The notes under the pieces: generated by a model | Seen by the model: only the letters and a program-made list of their open reading frames with translations | What the model was told of the DNA's origin: nothing | Database searches by the model: none | Made by a program: the position numbers and the translations under genes | From: Campanula takesimana | Lineage: Eukaryota > Streptophyta > Magnoliopsida > Asterales > Campanulaceae | Length of the DNA stretch: 64,000 nucleotides | Assembly: GCA_026119855.1 (NCBI GenBank) | Contig: JAOWBW010000560.1 | Location: 496,001-560,000, forward strand | Direction of reading: 5' to 3' | Part shown: positions 43,387 through 53,984 of the stretch, piece after piece | How positions within the stretch are numbered: the stretch's first letter is position 1 | Layout of the letters: each line of letters starts with the position of its first letter

Positions 43387-44381
43387 GTAACGACCCAGAT
43401 TTTCATAAAGTAGACAAATCCATAAAAACATGGAAATACCAATAGTTATCTTACAAAATCCCACTTAAACAGCCCAACGGCTAGTCTCAAACCATCAATT
43501 CAACAATAAATGCGGAAGCGAATTAAATGCTAAGTCTTCAAAGCCAGTAAAACCACTAGCTAAACAAAATAAACCATAAAGTCTTAATATAACTGACACG
43601 GACAGCTTCATCTAGCGATCCGTCTACCTCTTTAAGTCGTTACCTGAAAAAGATTATTAGAGAAAGGGTGAGCGAACAATGCTCAGTAAGTTCATACAGA
43701 CTTCTCCGATAGCTAAGGAGAAGTGACCGAAAGAACGGACTCAATTGATAATTTCAAAGATCGGACATTATTTAAAATACTAACTGCATGTAACAAATGC
43801 AGTTATCTATTCAAAGATTTGTGGTCCTAATTCCATTCCGTCAATTCAAAGTTCCAAACACCTTTTCAGGGTGTCACACCTTTTCAGGGTGTTAAGTGAA
43901 TAAGAGACCTTACACCTTTTCAGGGTGCTCCCTTATTTAGAGTTATCATGATAATCTAGAGTTCCACAAAGTCTAAGTTACACGTAGTTAACTAGACTTA
44001 TTTCCATTAGTCCGTTTCCTAGGACCGTTTCCACATTAGTCCTTTTCAGGGACTAGTTAGTCCTTTTCAGGGACTATACAGCTACACCTGTTGCAATTAG
44101 ATATAGCATACTTCCCAAAATAGTGTTCCCTAAACGAGAGCACATGCAAATTCAAATGTTCTAAGATTTCCTACGACCAAAACACGTCATAGGTAAAATA
44201 TACAAAAGACGTTCATCAACGTAGAGTTCAAGCGCTATGGACCATATAGCATTCATGAAAGAATTATAGAGTTCCAATGAATAAAGAATTCAAAATACTT
44301 AGGAACGTAATCCCTTACCTTGCTAGCGTTGACTTCTAGCGGGTTCTTGTGTACAATCTACAATCACGCAAAGATACTACT
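43387..44381 (-). repeat. gypsy-1 5' LTR, U5-side half only
   Basis: Matches 12817-13811 of the 3' LTR at a constant offset of 30,570 bp. The only differences noticed are three clustered transitions near 44349-44352 (TTGTGTAC against TTACGCAC). The match stops abruptly at 44381/44382 (CTACT then GCCC). The missing half is the U3 side, which would contain the promoter. The first bases of this LTR (30430-30435) lie on the other side of copia-3. Confidence 0.92.
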
Positions 44382-45026
44382 GCCCTTTCATTGTGGCATA
44401 GCATCCCCTCTAATGAAGACGAATTTTATGTTGCTTACTCAAACAAACATTGGCTCTCATCGTAATCGAGCTGGTTTCTATGGCCAAATCGAAGCACAAA
44501 TTACCGAGCAAAACTTGCTTAAGTGGCATACGACACTGAATAATCGAATTAATAGTGGAACGTTGAATTTACGGTTGGATGAAATCTTCAAACATACGCA
44601 ATACAAGGAGACAATCACCGATTTATATCGGTATTTAGGAAACTGCATAAAACATATGAGAGAAGTAGGTATGATGAAATTAATTAATTTGTATTTCTTT
44701 GGTTAAAATTTCTTGTTAATAAATCAATTGAAATTTTTATTTTTATTTTTTTAAAAAAACTCTTAAGTCCCAAATGGTAACATTGGGGTCCATCAAGAGG
44801 AAGAAATAGAGGCCTTCATTTCAAATGTTTTTCCTTCGGAGATTTCTATTTTGCAAAGATCATTGTTTATTGTGGATCATCAACTGTTCTACCGTTATAT
44901 GAAGTAAGTTAGCTATCCTAACTTAATCATTTTACTATTGAATTTTAATTATGATTTAATATATAATTGATTATTGCTACTCTCTTATATAGTTTGGATA
45001 AAGATCCAAAGCCATGGACGAATTAA
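44382..45026 (+). pseudogene. 3' end of an unidentified intron-containing gene
   Basis: Three exon-like blocks read in phase. 44382-44668 (SHRNRAGFYGQIEAQITEQN, LNLRLDEIFKHTQYKE) ends at a good donor AG/GTATGA. 44768-44903 (NGNIGVHQEEEIEAFISN, LQRSLFIVDHQLFYRYM) ends AA/GTAAGT. 44993-45026 (LDKDPKPWTN) ends at TAA. The splice phases agree across both introns, which argues for a real gene. The 5' part is missing: the block abuts the broken LTR of gypsy-1. I do not recognise the family. It could be a host-gene remnant joined to gypsy-1 by deletion. Confidence 0.45.
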
Positions 45027-46312
45027 TGTTGATAACTCATAACAAGTAAGAAACTCCATTAACCTTATTTTCTTCCGAGTTATAGCTGCAAATTCTTATG
45101 ATGTTTACGTTTTATTGTTATGAATCTAAGTGATGCTTTAAAAGTTTTTATACATGCTTTGCCAATTATTTTCCATGCTCTAGTATGTGTTTATTTCTTT
45201 TATTGGCGTATTTTCTTACAAACGTTGATCCTCACAAAAATCTTTCTCTTTACCGTCTATAAGTCTTGCAAGTGTTAGTTGATAAATTTCCTAATATATC
45301 CATTAGTTAATCACATGTATTATGTATGGTGAGACCACAATGGCGTCCAACACAAAAATACTATTTTTTAGATTCAAATGTCATCATTGCATATGCGAAT
45401 GAAGTTCAATATCAGCTGGAAACCTTGACAGTGAAGCTTAACACTAAATCCAGAATTGGCTGGAATTCGTGTATTTATAGGGACTCGTCTTTTTGGATTT
45501 GCCAAATCAATTGGCTGTTGTTATATTATAGCAGAATTGCTGTATCAAGCTCTCTATGTTGAAACTGAATCTCATTGTCTTTGAATTGCTTAGCAGATTG
45601 ATTCTCACCATCAGCTTCTAGTCACTGACTGAGTGTCTGTACCTGTTTTCCTATTTCAGATCGCTATGGATGGATGTCTTTTGAGTATCCAGAAAGCAAA
45701 TGCAGTAGCTGCCTGTTTGGCCAAAAAGATGCTGCAAATTCAACATTCTCCCTTTCTTTTGTTATAAGCTTAAAGGGAACTGTAATGGTCAATCTAGGAT
45801 TCCTAACTCTAGCTCTTTTGCGTCAAAAACAGTATATGTAATATAACTTCTACTATTTACCCGTTTTCTAGCTTAATATAACTCTTAAGCTTAATGGGTA
45901 CTGTAATGGTCAGTCTAGGATTCCTAGCTCTAGCTCTTTTGCCTAAAAAATAGTATGTTTAATATAACTTCTACTATTTATCAGTTTACTAGTTTAATAT
46001 AAACTCATGTTTTCGTTCTAAAGAAGAAAAAAAAAACTTATGAACGTTATGCTAGACTTATATGCATCTTAACATTTGGAACTTCACATGCCCACATCTG
46101 GATTCAGGTAAACAAGCCCATTATAAGACCTAAATTCTTAGTTAGCATCAAATTCTGAGGATGTGATTGATGAGAATGTATCAAAAACACGGTTATATAC
46201 TGGAATTCTTGATAACTTCACTTCATTCAGTTTAGCTTTTTATTCAGATTCCGTCCACATTTATGTTCTTCCTCTCTTGTTTCTTATTCATTTATGTATC
46301 TTATATGCAGCA
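45027..46312. other. Gap with a tandem duplication and possible decayed exon
   Basis: A block after TTTCAG near 45659 reads YGWMSFEYPESKCSSCLFGQ on the plus strand and looks coding, but no family is recognised. A 121-bp tandem duplication lies at 45766-46005 (listed separately). The rest is AT-rich with no supported feature. Confidence 0.3.
45766..46005. repeat. Tandem duplication, 121-bp period
   Basis: Two copies (45766-45886 and 45887-46005) share AAGCTTAA, ACTGTAATGGTCA, TCTAGGATTCCTA, CTCTAGCTCTTTTG and TAATATAACTTCTACTATTT, with scattered substitutions. Confidence 0.85.
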
Positions 46313-46484
46313 GGTTGAAGTTCAAGGACAAAACTCTACTCACGGGCATCGTCTCCAAATATGGAGCGAAACCTGCAAATTAAGAAGCTGATCCATTTCA
46401 AAATTTTGTAGAGCTTGTGCCAAAATGACAAAGTTCCCCAAAGATCAAGGGAGTAACATCCAAGAACCTTTTTCTTCAGGTACT
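46313..46484 (+). pseudogene. Decayed exon-like block, family not recognised
   Basis: After CAG at 46311-46313 the plus strand reads LKFKDKTLLTGIVSKYGAKP, then AN, stop, EADPFQNFVELVPK, stop, and on to TTCTTCAG before GTACTTTT. The sequence looks protein-like but two stop codons interrupt it. It may be part of the same lost gene as 44382-45026. No family assignment is made. Confidence 0.3.
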
Positions 46485-46969
46485 TTTTTGTAATTTCAGA
46501 CGCAAATAAATCAATTTGGAACCTCATGATAATATTCGACTTTCGAGTATATCCCATTTTTGGTTTTAATCGGTTTGTTCAGTTTTTTTGTTTTATCTGC
46601 TCACCTTTAAATTGGCTGCTTACTTTAGAGTATAAGACCATCTCTAATGGTTTAGTGCGAAACTGCAATATCTTTTTAATATGGTGCAAATTTTGCACCA
46701 AATATCTACCATCATTTCCACCAATCACGTTTCTAATCTTGCACCAAAAAAGCATATTTTTTGAATATTCTTTATTATTTCCTTTAATTTAATTTATTTT
46801 CCATTAATTAGTATATTTTTATTAAATTATATTAACTTAATCAATAAGGCTTGAAATAATATAATTATATTAGATTATAAAATAAAAATGAAATAAAATT
46901 TATTTATATAAAATGAAATAAAATTACACATGGTGAAAATATTTTTTTTCGTGCGGGAAGAGTATAATA
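46485..46969. other. AT-rich sequence with MITE-like traces
   Basis: Begins a possible MITE with ACCATCTCTAATGGTT (46638) and continues AT-rich. A Stowaway-type end (GTGCGGGAAGAGTA, about 46952-46965) occurs without a convincing partner. No gene. Confidence 0.3.
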
Positions 46970-46978
46970 TACAATATA

Positions 46979-48213
46979 GGAAAAATTGCAAAAAAAATCA
47001 CCCAACTATTCACTTGCTGTGGATTTGATCACCCAACTCATTTTTTTTAGGTCGAACACATTCAACTCTTTTTTTATAGCATCCACGGTCACTATCACTA
47101 ACACAGTTAGTTTTTTCTCGTTAAATAGTCATGTGCATACCATGTGACCAAATTACTAAGGACAAAATAGAAAATTAAAGACGATTAAAATAAAACATAA
47201 ATTGAGGGTTTAATATGTACAATCAGAAAGTAAAAGGTAACGTTTTCTTATCATGAAAGACTTCTTCCAATGTCATCTTCATCCCCGTTTCAGTTCTTCT
47301 TCCGGCTACCAAAATTCTTCCATACAATCGTCCACCACCACTCCACCCCACCCCACCGTAGCCAACCACTATTTTAATTTTGCCCGTCGTTTACATTCGT
47401 TGTCCAAACCACTATGCCCATTCTCCACCACAAGAATTCCCCCAATCTTCGTTGTTCATCTTAGACAATTACAACTTAAAATAAAAAGGATTCCTATCAA
47501 CTTCACTTAATTCTTGCTTGGATCTTTATATTTTGACAATTACGAGTTCAATTTTGAATGAAGACTGCAAGTTAAATTGAAGTTTCATCTTTGAATCAAG
47601 ATTTGTTTGAAGAAAATAAAAAAATCAAACCCAGATCTGGGTTTCAAACTATTTCAAAGAGATTATTGACGAAATTTAAAAATCAAACACATATAGGGGA
47701 ATTAAAAAGAAACTGGTTGATAACTTCCACTATTGCGCGTTTTACAGCTCGAGGATGTCTTTAATGGCGACTCAATGTCGTCGTCTGGGGTACCTTCCGG
47801 TGGTAGTTTGAGATCGATCGTTGTTTCCCCATTTCAAATGGACACCAAATTTTTGGCGACAGAGTATGTCTACCGGATTAGAAGGGATATCAAATTTCTT
47901 GGGGGCTTAGGATTTGCAGGCAGTAGTATGAAAAGTCTTATGAACTCAATATATGTTTTATTTTCTGATTTTATATATTAAACCCTCAATATATGTTTTA
48001 TTTTAATTGTCTTTAATATCTTATTTTGTCCTTAATAATCTGATCACATGCATTGCACATGACTATTTAACTGAGAAAAACTAACTGCGTTAGTGATAAT
48101 GACTGTCGATGCAATAAAAAAAGAGTTGAATGTGTTCGATACAGAAAAAAATGAGTTGAGTGATCAAATCCACAGAATGTGATTAGTTGGGTGATTTTTT
48201 TTGCAATTTTTCC
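46979..48213. mobile_element. Mutator-like element with 9-bp target duplication
   Basis: The ends GGAAAAATTGCAAAAAAAAT (46979) and its complement (to 48213) start inverted repeats of about 250 bp that share GATCACCCAACT, GAGTTGAATGTGTTCG-type words and ACTAACNNNGTTAGTG. The identical TACAATATA flanks both sides (46970-46978, 48214-48222). The interior carries short open frames (47253-47510, 47733-47981) with leader-like CCACC-rich sequence, but no transposase. Non-autonomous, possibly carrying gene fragments. Confidence 0.88.
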
Positions 48214-48222
48214 TACAATATA

Positions 48223-48549
48223 CTAGTATTTATTTTGACAAGGAAATAATACAGCTAAAAGTTATTATTTTGGGACGGAAGGGGTATGAAAGAAAAAAAA
48301 TGAAAAGAAACAAGATAATTGCACAATAAACCTTTTACAAGCTTTGTCAGTGCAATTTAAACCTCGTACGAGTTATAATTGCGTAAAAACCTTATACAAG
48401 GATTTTTGTTGCAATTTTAACCCTCTTCCAGTCTGTTGTTAAACAGGAAGTTGGGAAATGGAAATCTAAAGACCGTATAAAAACCATGTAACAGTAAGAT
48501 TGGTTAATTACTTGGGACTAGAAAAAGTGGCCAAGTTAAATAGTTTTAC
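48223..48549. other. Unassigned spacer left of the POLD2 remnant
   Basis: Contains a Stowaway-type end (GGGACGGAAGGGGTA near 48268) and a stretch (48310-48440) resembling the termini of Mutator-like elements. The later POLD2 exons expected here are absent. Confidence 0.35.
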
Positions 48550-48720
48550 CTGATATCGTCAAGCTCAAAGAAATGAGGATTAGTGCAGGACCTAAAAGAG
48601 TTATATGCAGTTGACCCGGGGAAAAAACATTTGTGTAAAGGCGGTATGATAAAAGATATCAGATAAGCATCAACAATCCCATTGGAACGGAAAGAAAAAG
48701 ATAAGTTAATGGATGTCAAC
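48550..48720 (-). pseudogene. POLD2: POLD2 exon block ending ELDDIR
   Basis: The acceptor TTTACCCCAACAG lies at 48721-48733 and the donor after ATATCAG at 48548-48549. The start codes VDI as in plant POLD2, and the end reads PPLHKCFFPGSTAYNSFRSC followed by TNPHFFELDDIR. Between these the sequence is about 24 nt longer than expected, diverged, and contains stop codons, so it is damaged. Confidence 0.85.
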
Positions 48721-48771
48721 CTGTTGGGGTAAAGCAAAATTTGATATCTATAGGTACACCTGCAGCAATCT

Positions 48772-48799
48772 GCACACACACACACACACGCACACACAT
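48772..48799. repeat. (CA)n microsatellite
   Basis: About 14 CA units, interrupted once by CG, in the intron between two POLD2 exon blocks. Confidence 0.9.
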
Positions 48800-48860
48800 A
48801 TAAATGACAAAAGACTAGATTCAATCTATTTTGAGTTGCAAATGAAAGATTAAGGAGTAC

Positions 48861-48968
48861 CTGGGTTAACAAGATATCCAGCTCCTTAATTGGCTCGGGC
48901 AGTTTTGATTGATCCAGATTATACATTCTTGAAAGTTTTTGAGTGCACTTGTTTTCCAAATCTTGTGC
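48861..48968 (-). pseudogene. POLD2: POLD2 exon block ending PIKELDILLTQ
   Basis: 36 codons reading AQDLENKCTQKLSRMYNLDQ, SKLPEPIKELDILLTQ, with donor CAG/GTACTCC at 48860. The acceptor (TTGTAAG) is weak, and in-phase sequence continues upstream (VYDYCK) to the copia-4 border, so the exon may have been longer. Confidence 0.85.
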
Positions 48969-48984
48969 CTTACAATAGTCATAA

Positions 48985-51226
48985 ACTGCCTCAAATCCAC
49001 ACCGTGTGTATTTCTGGGTTATGATTTGATGCGCAAAGGATACCGTTGCTATGATCCTATCTCCGGAAGAATATATGTTTCTCGACATGTGTTTAATGAG
49101 TTACATTTTTATTTTGTCTCCAAGTCATTCTCTGCAGCCTCTCCAGATTCGGCCCCAATTTCTGCAGCAACTTGGACTCCCAAACAGCCCCAATCCAGCA
49201 GTCTGGGCCCACCTACTGACCTCACCACCTCCCTGGACTGCCCAATAACAGATGTGGGTTCTTCGTCTGGGCCTACACCAGCAGGTCCTACTCTGGTTTC
49301 CCGGCCCTCTTCTGCTAGTGGGCCGCCTTCAACGCCAGGTCTACTGACCGCTTCCGCCTCCATCCCAGTTTCTTCTGGGCCATCAACCGATCAAAGCCCA
49401 CTTCGTGACTCCATGGTCTCGCCCACGTCATCTCGTCTTGGGCCGGATGAACCTGCCCAGGATCCCTTAGCTTCCAGCAGTTTACCCACAGTCTCTTCCC
49501 CGAGCCCTCCTGCTCGTGATCATACTCCCGTTTCTAATACTCATCCCATGCAAACAAGGGCCAAGTCTGGCATTGTTTGTCCCAAACATCAGTTTGCCTT
49601 GAGCTCTACAACTGGTGACTCCCCCTTCTTCGAGCCACGCACCTTAAAACAAGCTGCACCATTCCCACAATGGCAGCAGGCCATGACCGAGGAACTTGCC
49701 ACACTCAAGAAAAATGGTACATGGTCTCTTGTTCCGTCCCCTCCGTCTCATCATAATATTGTTGGAAGCAAGTGGGTCTATAAGATCAAGAGAAAAGCTG
49801 ATGGCTCTATTGAGCGTTATAAGGCTCGTCTCGTCGCTCAAGGGTATACTCAACAGGAAGGCGTTGACTACGATGAGACTTTCAATCCGGTTATCAAACC
49901 ACCCACCATTCGGACAGTTCTTGCTATTGCTATCTCTCGTTCTTGGGTTATTGAACAACTTGATGTTCGGAATGCCTTTCTCAATGGCATCTTAACAGAA
50001 GAAGTTTATATGGCTCAACCTCCTGGCTTCATTGATCCTAAGCATCCTACTCATGTGTGTCAGCTTCATCAAGCCCTGTATGGTCTCAAACAATCCCCGC
50101 GAGCGTGGTTTCAACGTTTGCATGCCTTCCTTCTTTCGCTTAACTTCTTCAACAGCCGCTCTGATTTGTCACTCTTCATCCGTCATCAAAGTGGCTCTAC
50201 TATGGTCATTCTCGTGTATGTGGATGACATCATTGTCACCGGTTCACATCCACACGAGATCTCCCAGGTTCTTGACTCTATTTGTGTTACGTTCGAGAGC
50301 CATCGTTTGGGTCCTCTCAGCTTCTTCCTCGGCATTGAAGCTACCCGTTCTTCGTCCGAGCTTTCTCTAAACCAGTCCCGGTATGCATCTGATTTATTAC
50401 AGAAGTTTCACACGCATCTTGCAAAACCAGCCCCACTCCTCTTCCTCCTGGTTCCCACCTCTCGGCACATGAGGGTGACATAATTGCCGACGCTACCACT
50501 TATCGTAGTATGGTTGGCGGCCTGCAATACTTAACTCTCACTCGTCCGGACTTGTCTTTTGCGGTGAATCAAGTTTGTCAGTTCATGCATGCTCTAAGGA
50601 CTACCCATCTTCAAGCTGTCAAAAGGATTCTCCATTTCATTAAAGGTACTCTTCACCTCGGTCTTTCATTCCATCCCTCTCCAGATACTACTCTTGTTGC
50701 TTTCTTCGACGCAGACTGGGCTGGCTCTCCAGATGATCGCCGCTCCACTACTGGTGCGTGCGTTTTTATTGGCCCTAATCTTGTGGCTTGGACCGCAAAG
50801 AAGCAAAGTACTGTCTCTCGTTCTAGTAGTGAGGCGGAGTATTGTGCTCTTGCCTCGACCGCAGCCGAGTTAAAATGGTTCTCCTTGTATAGAGAACTCG
50901 GCCTACCTCTTCACCCTCCTCGGTTATTGTGTGATAACATATCCGCACTTCACATGTCTCGCAACCCGGTGTTTCATGCTCGCACTCGTCACATCGAAAT
51001 AGACCTACATTTTGTTCGGGAACTTCATCAACGGGGTTTTTTGCAATTACAGTTCATTGCCTCATCTGACCAAGTAGCGGATATCTTCACTAAAAGTCTT
51101 GCCTCGCCTCGGTTCCGTGTTCTGTCTGACAAGCTGCATCTTCGTTCCACTCCGTTTAGCTTGAGGGGGGGGGTGAAAACACACCAGCCGATTTCCACGA
51201 GGATGGAGGGTAATACTGTACATTAG
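48985..51226 (+). pseudogene. copia-4: Ty1/copia polyprotein, 5'-truncated, frameshifted
   Basis: Starts abruptly in the integrase C-terminal region (STPCVFLGYDLMRKGYRCYD), opposite in direction to the POLD2 exon it abuts. A Pro/Ser-rich linker is followed by RT (WVYKIKRKADGSIERYKARL, LDVRNAFLNG, YGLKQSPRAW, YVDDIIVTGS near 50217). A frameshift occurs near 50428-50433, within KPAP. RNase H follows in another frame (RPDLSFAVNQV, DADWAGSPDDRRSTTG, SSSEAEYCALA, ADIFTKSLASPRFR). Gag, protease and most of integrase are missing. The host sequence expected between the two neighbouring POLD2 exons is also missing, so insertion or later deletion removed it. Confidence 0.9.
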
Positions 51227-51445
51227 TATTATTGCATTAGTTATTTGTGATTGATTTTATTCCCTAGTTTAGTGGTATGATATAGATGGTAAATAGTAGA
51301 TAAATATTGTATATGATTTGAGGTAATCTCCTCCTACTTTTCTCATGTACTTGCTGTGTATATAGGATAAAATTAAGAATAAAGATAATCAGTAAATGAA
51401 AGAACAGCACAAACCAAGTAGAGGGAGGTGAAGTGTCAAGATAAC
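51174..51445 (+). repeat. copia-4 3' LTR (right border approximate)
   Basis: A purine tract of nine G (51163-51173) precedes TGAAAACACACC at 51174. The sequence runs AT-rich to somewhere between about 51400 and the POLD2 exon edge at 51446. No 5' LTR is present, so the exact end and target duplication cannot be set. Confidence 0.6.
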
Positions 51446-51552
51446 TGATTTATGTGGTAGCTGTGACTGTGGTGGTAGCCCAGCTTCAAGGATATCATCG
51501 ACCAAAAAATTACCTGCATCGGTTTTCTTTCCATGTAAAGCAACCACAATCC
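51446..51552 (-). pseudogene. POLD2: POLD2 exon block IVVALHGKKTDAG
   Basis: 107 nt, acceptor TGCCCCACAG at 51553. Two bases complete a Gly codon from the preceding exon, then IVVALHGKKTDAGNFLVDD, ILEAGLPPQSQLPHKS. This is the OB-fold region characteristic of polymerase B subunits. Donor at 51444-51445 (TCA/GTTATC) is non-ideal and lies next to copia-4. Reading frame intact. Confidence 0.88.
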
Positions 51553-52270
51553 CTGTGGGGCACAAAATAAGAAGTCATCAAACTCAGTACTAATCGAAGT
51601 ACCCTCGAGAGGCTTATGCTCAAACAATTTGACTAGTAACTTTAGTCCCTATTTGGATAAGATTGATGATATAAGAACTTCAGATTGTAAAAGCATAATG
51701 TTTCCAACAACACCTCCTCCCCGGGAACCCTAGTAAGGCTAATTTTTTTAACTAATATAATTTGACTTGACCAAAACCATAAGGGAAGATAGGTTAGTTA
51801 TTGTGTGATGAAGCTCTATAAGTCATGATATATACTGTTCATGGTCAAAAATAAAAGGACACTAGTTCTGTGGAAGTAGTTAAATCTATGACATTTGAAG
51901 CATAACAAGATGTTCCAATCTAAGTATATGAGCACCACTATCTTAACATTGCCATTACCTCCGGTAAATAAAAAATCTTAAGCTAGCACATGCTAGTGAA
52001 GAATAATGAAGGATCTTTTTTCCCAATGAGTAGAACCAAAATTAACACAAAATCATAAAGGTAATTCCCAGTTTAGTTCTCCCCCCCCCCCCCAACATCC
52101 TTTTCCCACTGAATGGATTGATAAAATATGTTTGGTCAACTCCACAAGTAAATTCGCAAAACACATGGACTGGAAAGACTTGCCACCATTAATCTAACTA
52201 CCTATTACTCGAAGAGAGATGACTTTTCATTTGTGTAGTTTACATGATCTGAGAATTTAATCATACGCAC
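51553..52270 (-). other. POLD2 intron
   Basis: About 720 bp between two exon blocks with matching phase. Holds a C run (52081-52093) and AT-rich sequence. No transposon end or coding sequence was recognised. Confidence 0.6.
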
Positions 52271-52396
52271 CTGTTACATATGAAGACGGTTGAAGTACGG
52301 TCCAGTAAGATTAACTCTTCCACTTTCATCTTCAAGAACCAAATAATCGTTTGGGTGTGTGACATTATGAGGACTTACAAGTGGAGTAGCAGATCT
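52271..52396 (-). pseudogene. POLD2: POLD2 exon block LVLEDESGRVNLTG, one base missing
   Basis: 126 nt, acceptor TTGTAG, donor CAG/GTGCGT. Reads RSATPLVSPHNVTHPNDYLV and LEDESGRVNLTG. One base is then lost (GGACCGTA where two A would be expected after GG), and the other frame continues VLQPSSYVTG, which joins in phase to IVVALHG of the next exon. The frameshift alone would inactivate the gene. Confidence 0.9.
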
Positions 52397-52740
52397 CTAC
52401 AAGTTAAGAAAGTAAAATAAAAGTCATAAACTTTTCATTTGTGTAGTTTACATGATCTGAGAATTTAAACAAATAAAATGAGTCACAAAAGTGGTTGAAG
52501 CATAACCTTCTTAAAAAATACTTAATGCTCTTAAAACAACATCCATACGAAAAGTACTAAAAAATGGGAATATTAAAGCAACATTTCGTCATTCTACTTG
52601 TAAAACTTGCTGCTCAACCATTTTAACACCTTCAGTAATTAAAACTGGAAACATGCAATTTCAGTCTGGATCACAACACAGCAAAAAAACTAAAATGGGC
52701 TGAACAAAATAAAATTATGCTAGCCCATTAAGAGTTATTT
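52397..52740. other. Intron-like sequence with a 38-bp repeat
   Basis: The stretch around CTTTTCATTTGTGTAGTTTA (52431-52468) also occurs on the other side of the exon (52227-52262). The POLD2 exons expected upstream are not found here. Confidence 0.5.
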
Positions 52741-53590
52741 GAAGGAGAGAAAATTTTGGGGGAAACTAATTTCCCCATAAGTTATAAAAAGTCTTGTTTT
52801 TATAGGGTTTATGGTTTTATGTTCGGGGTTTAAGGGTTTAAAACCAGTGTTCTAAAAATCGCTAGGCGGCAGAGCTGGGCCTAGCGCCTAGGGGCCTAGG
52901 CGGGGACTAGAATTTAGGACATTTTTTTATTTTTTTTCAAAAATCTATATATATTTATCAAAAAATAGTGCCACTTAATTTAATTATTGGTCAAAAATTA
53001 ATAATTTATTTAAATTTAAACAAAAATAAATCATAACTTGGAGTATTCTATGATGTACAAGTGCAAGATACAATTGATATACCAACCCATTAACACATCA
53101 TCTTTACACAGCCCAATTTAAGTAATTATTCAGCCCAACTAAAGAAAGGCCCATTCATTTTAATCCATCTAAAAACCACCCATTTTAAATCTTTTAAAAC
53201 CCTAACTTAAAAAGTCAAAGACCCATCCTATTTTTCTTTTCTATTCTATCGTCTTCCTCACGAACGGTAGAAGCCGCCGCCTCTCAACCCAGAAACCTTC
53301 ACTCTTCGGATTTCCTATGTTGCCGTCTCCAGGTACGTCACCTGCTCCTCCGAGCACTCCAACCATCACCTCCACATCGCCTATCCCGCCTAGCCAGCCG
53401 AGGCCGCCTAATCGCCGCCGAGGCCGCCTAATCGCCGCCCAGCCTGCCGGACGCCTAGAATGGCCGACTTGATGAAAATCGGGGCGGAAGGGGGCCGCCT
53501 AGCCCGATTTTTAGAACACTGTTTAAAACAAGACTTTTTATAACTTATGGAGGAACTAGTTTCCTCCAAAACACACTCTTTGAAGGAGCA
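52741..53590. mobile_element. MITE-like inverted repeat split by a hAT-type element
   Basis: The left arm (52741-52810: GGGGGAAACTAATTTCCCC, ATAAGTTATAAAAAGTCTTG) and the right arm (53530-53590: CAAGACTTTTTATAACTTAT, GGAGGAACTAGTTTCCTCC) are complementary over about 60 bp. Without the inner element this would be a foldback of about 170 bp. The superfamily is uncertain. Confidence 0.6.
52845..53521. mobile_element. hAT-type non-autonomous element (CAGTGTTCTAAAAATCG ends)
   Basis: 677 bp with perfect 17-bp inverted ends CAGTGTTCTAAAAATCG and a perfect 8-bp target duplication TTTAAAAC (52837-52844, 53522-53529), diagnostic of hAT transposition. Subterminal GGCGGCTAGGCGGC-type repeats are typical of a family common in plants. 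The interior has a leader-like block and a duplicated CGAGGCCGCCTAATCGCCGC. No transposase. Confidence 0.93.
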
Positions 53591-53984
53591 ACACAAAACA
53601 TAAATTTATCCAGAACAACAATATAAGTATTGTGTAACAGTATATACACAACAAATGCCTAACCATATGCAAGTCTCACCCACAATTACAATAAGTAAGC
53701 AACCAAATTGAATCTTTGAACTAGAAAATGGTTTTAAAGAGAGATTTACCATATAATCCTTCTAGGAAGCCGATATTACATTTTAAGACAGCCGCAACTT
53801 TTACTAACCATTTAGTCCCTGAGTCATTTTTAGACTTTCTTGCCACTGCTAGTTCCATGAAATTACACTCCATGCCATTATTTAATGAGTACACCCTCCC
53901 ATCTTTTTACTAAGTCGACCCTCCTCGTCATTATATTTTTATTCAACCACCGTCACCTTAGGCCACCCCTCCCTACCTCTTCCG

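Larger units (their letters stand above)
12816..44381 (-). mobile_element. gypsy-1: chromodomain Ty3/gypsy (Tekay-like), split by two younger elements
   Basis: Pieces in minus-strand order: remaining 5' LTR (43387-44381 and 30430-30435), primer-binding site (30416-30427), leader with its own gene (30173-29547), gag start (28984-28963), rest of gag-pol (19329-14865), polypurine tract (14821-14835), 3' LTR (14819-12816). The gaps are gypsy-2 (target duplication GTCTG at 19325-19329 and 28963-28967) and copia-3 (target duplication GTAAC at 30431-30435 and 43387-43391). Without insertions the element is about 9 kb. The left flank AATGT (12811-12815) would be its target site, but the other border is lost, so this cannot be confirmed. 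Confidence 0.9.

Noticed and set aside
48546..49088. One continuous 180-codon minus-strand protein
   Set aside because: It reads through two POLD2 exon blocks, the intron with the CA repeat, and antisense copia-4; the exon model fits better.
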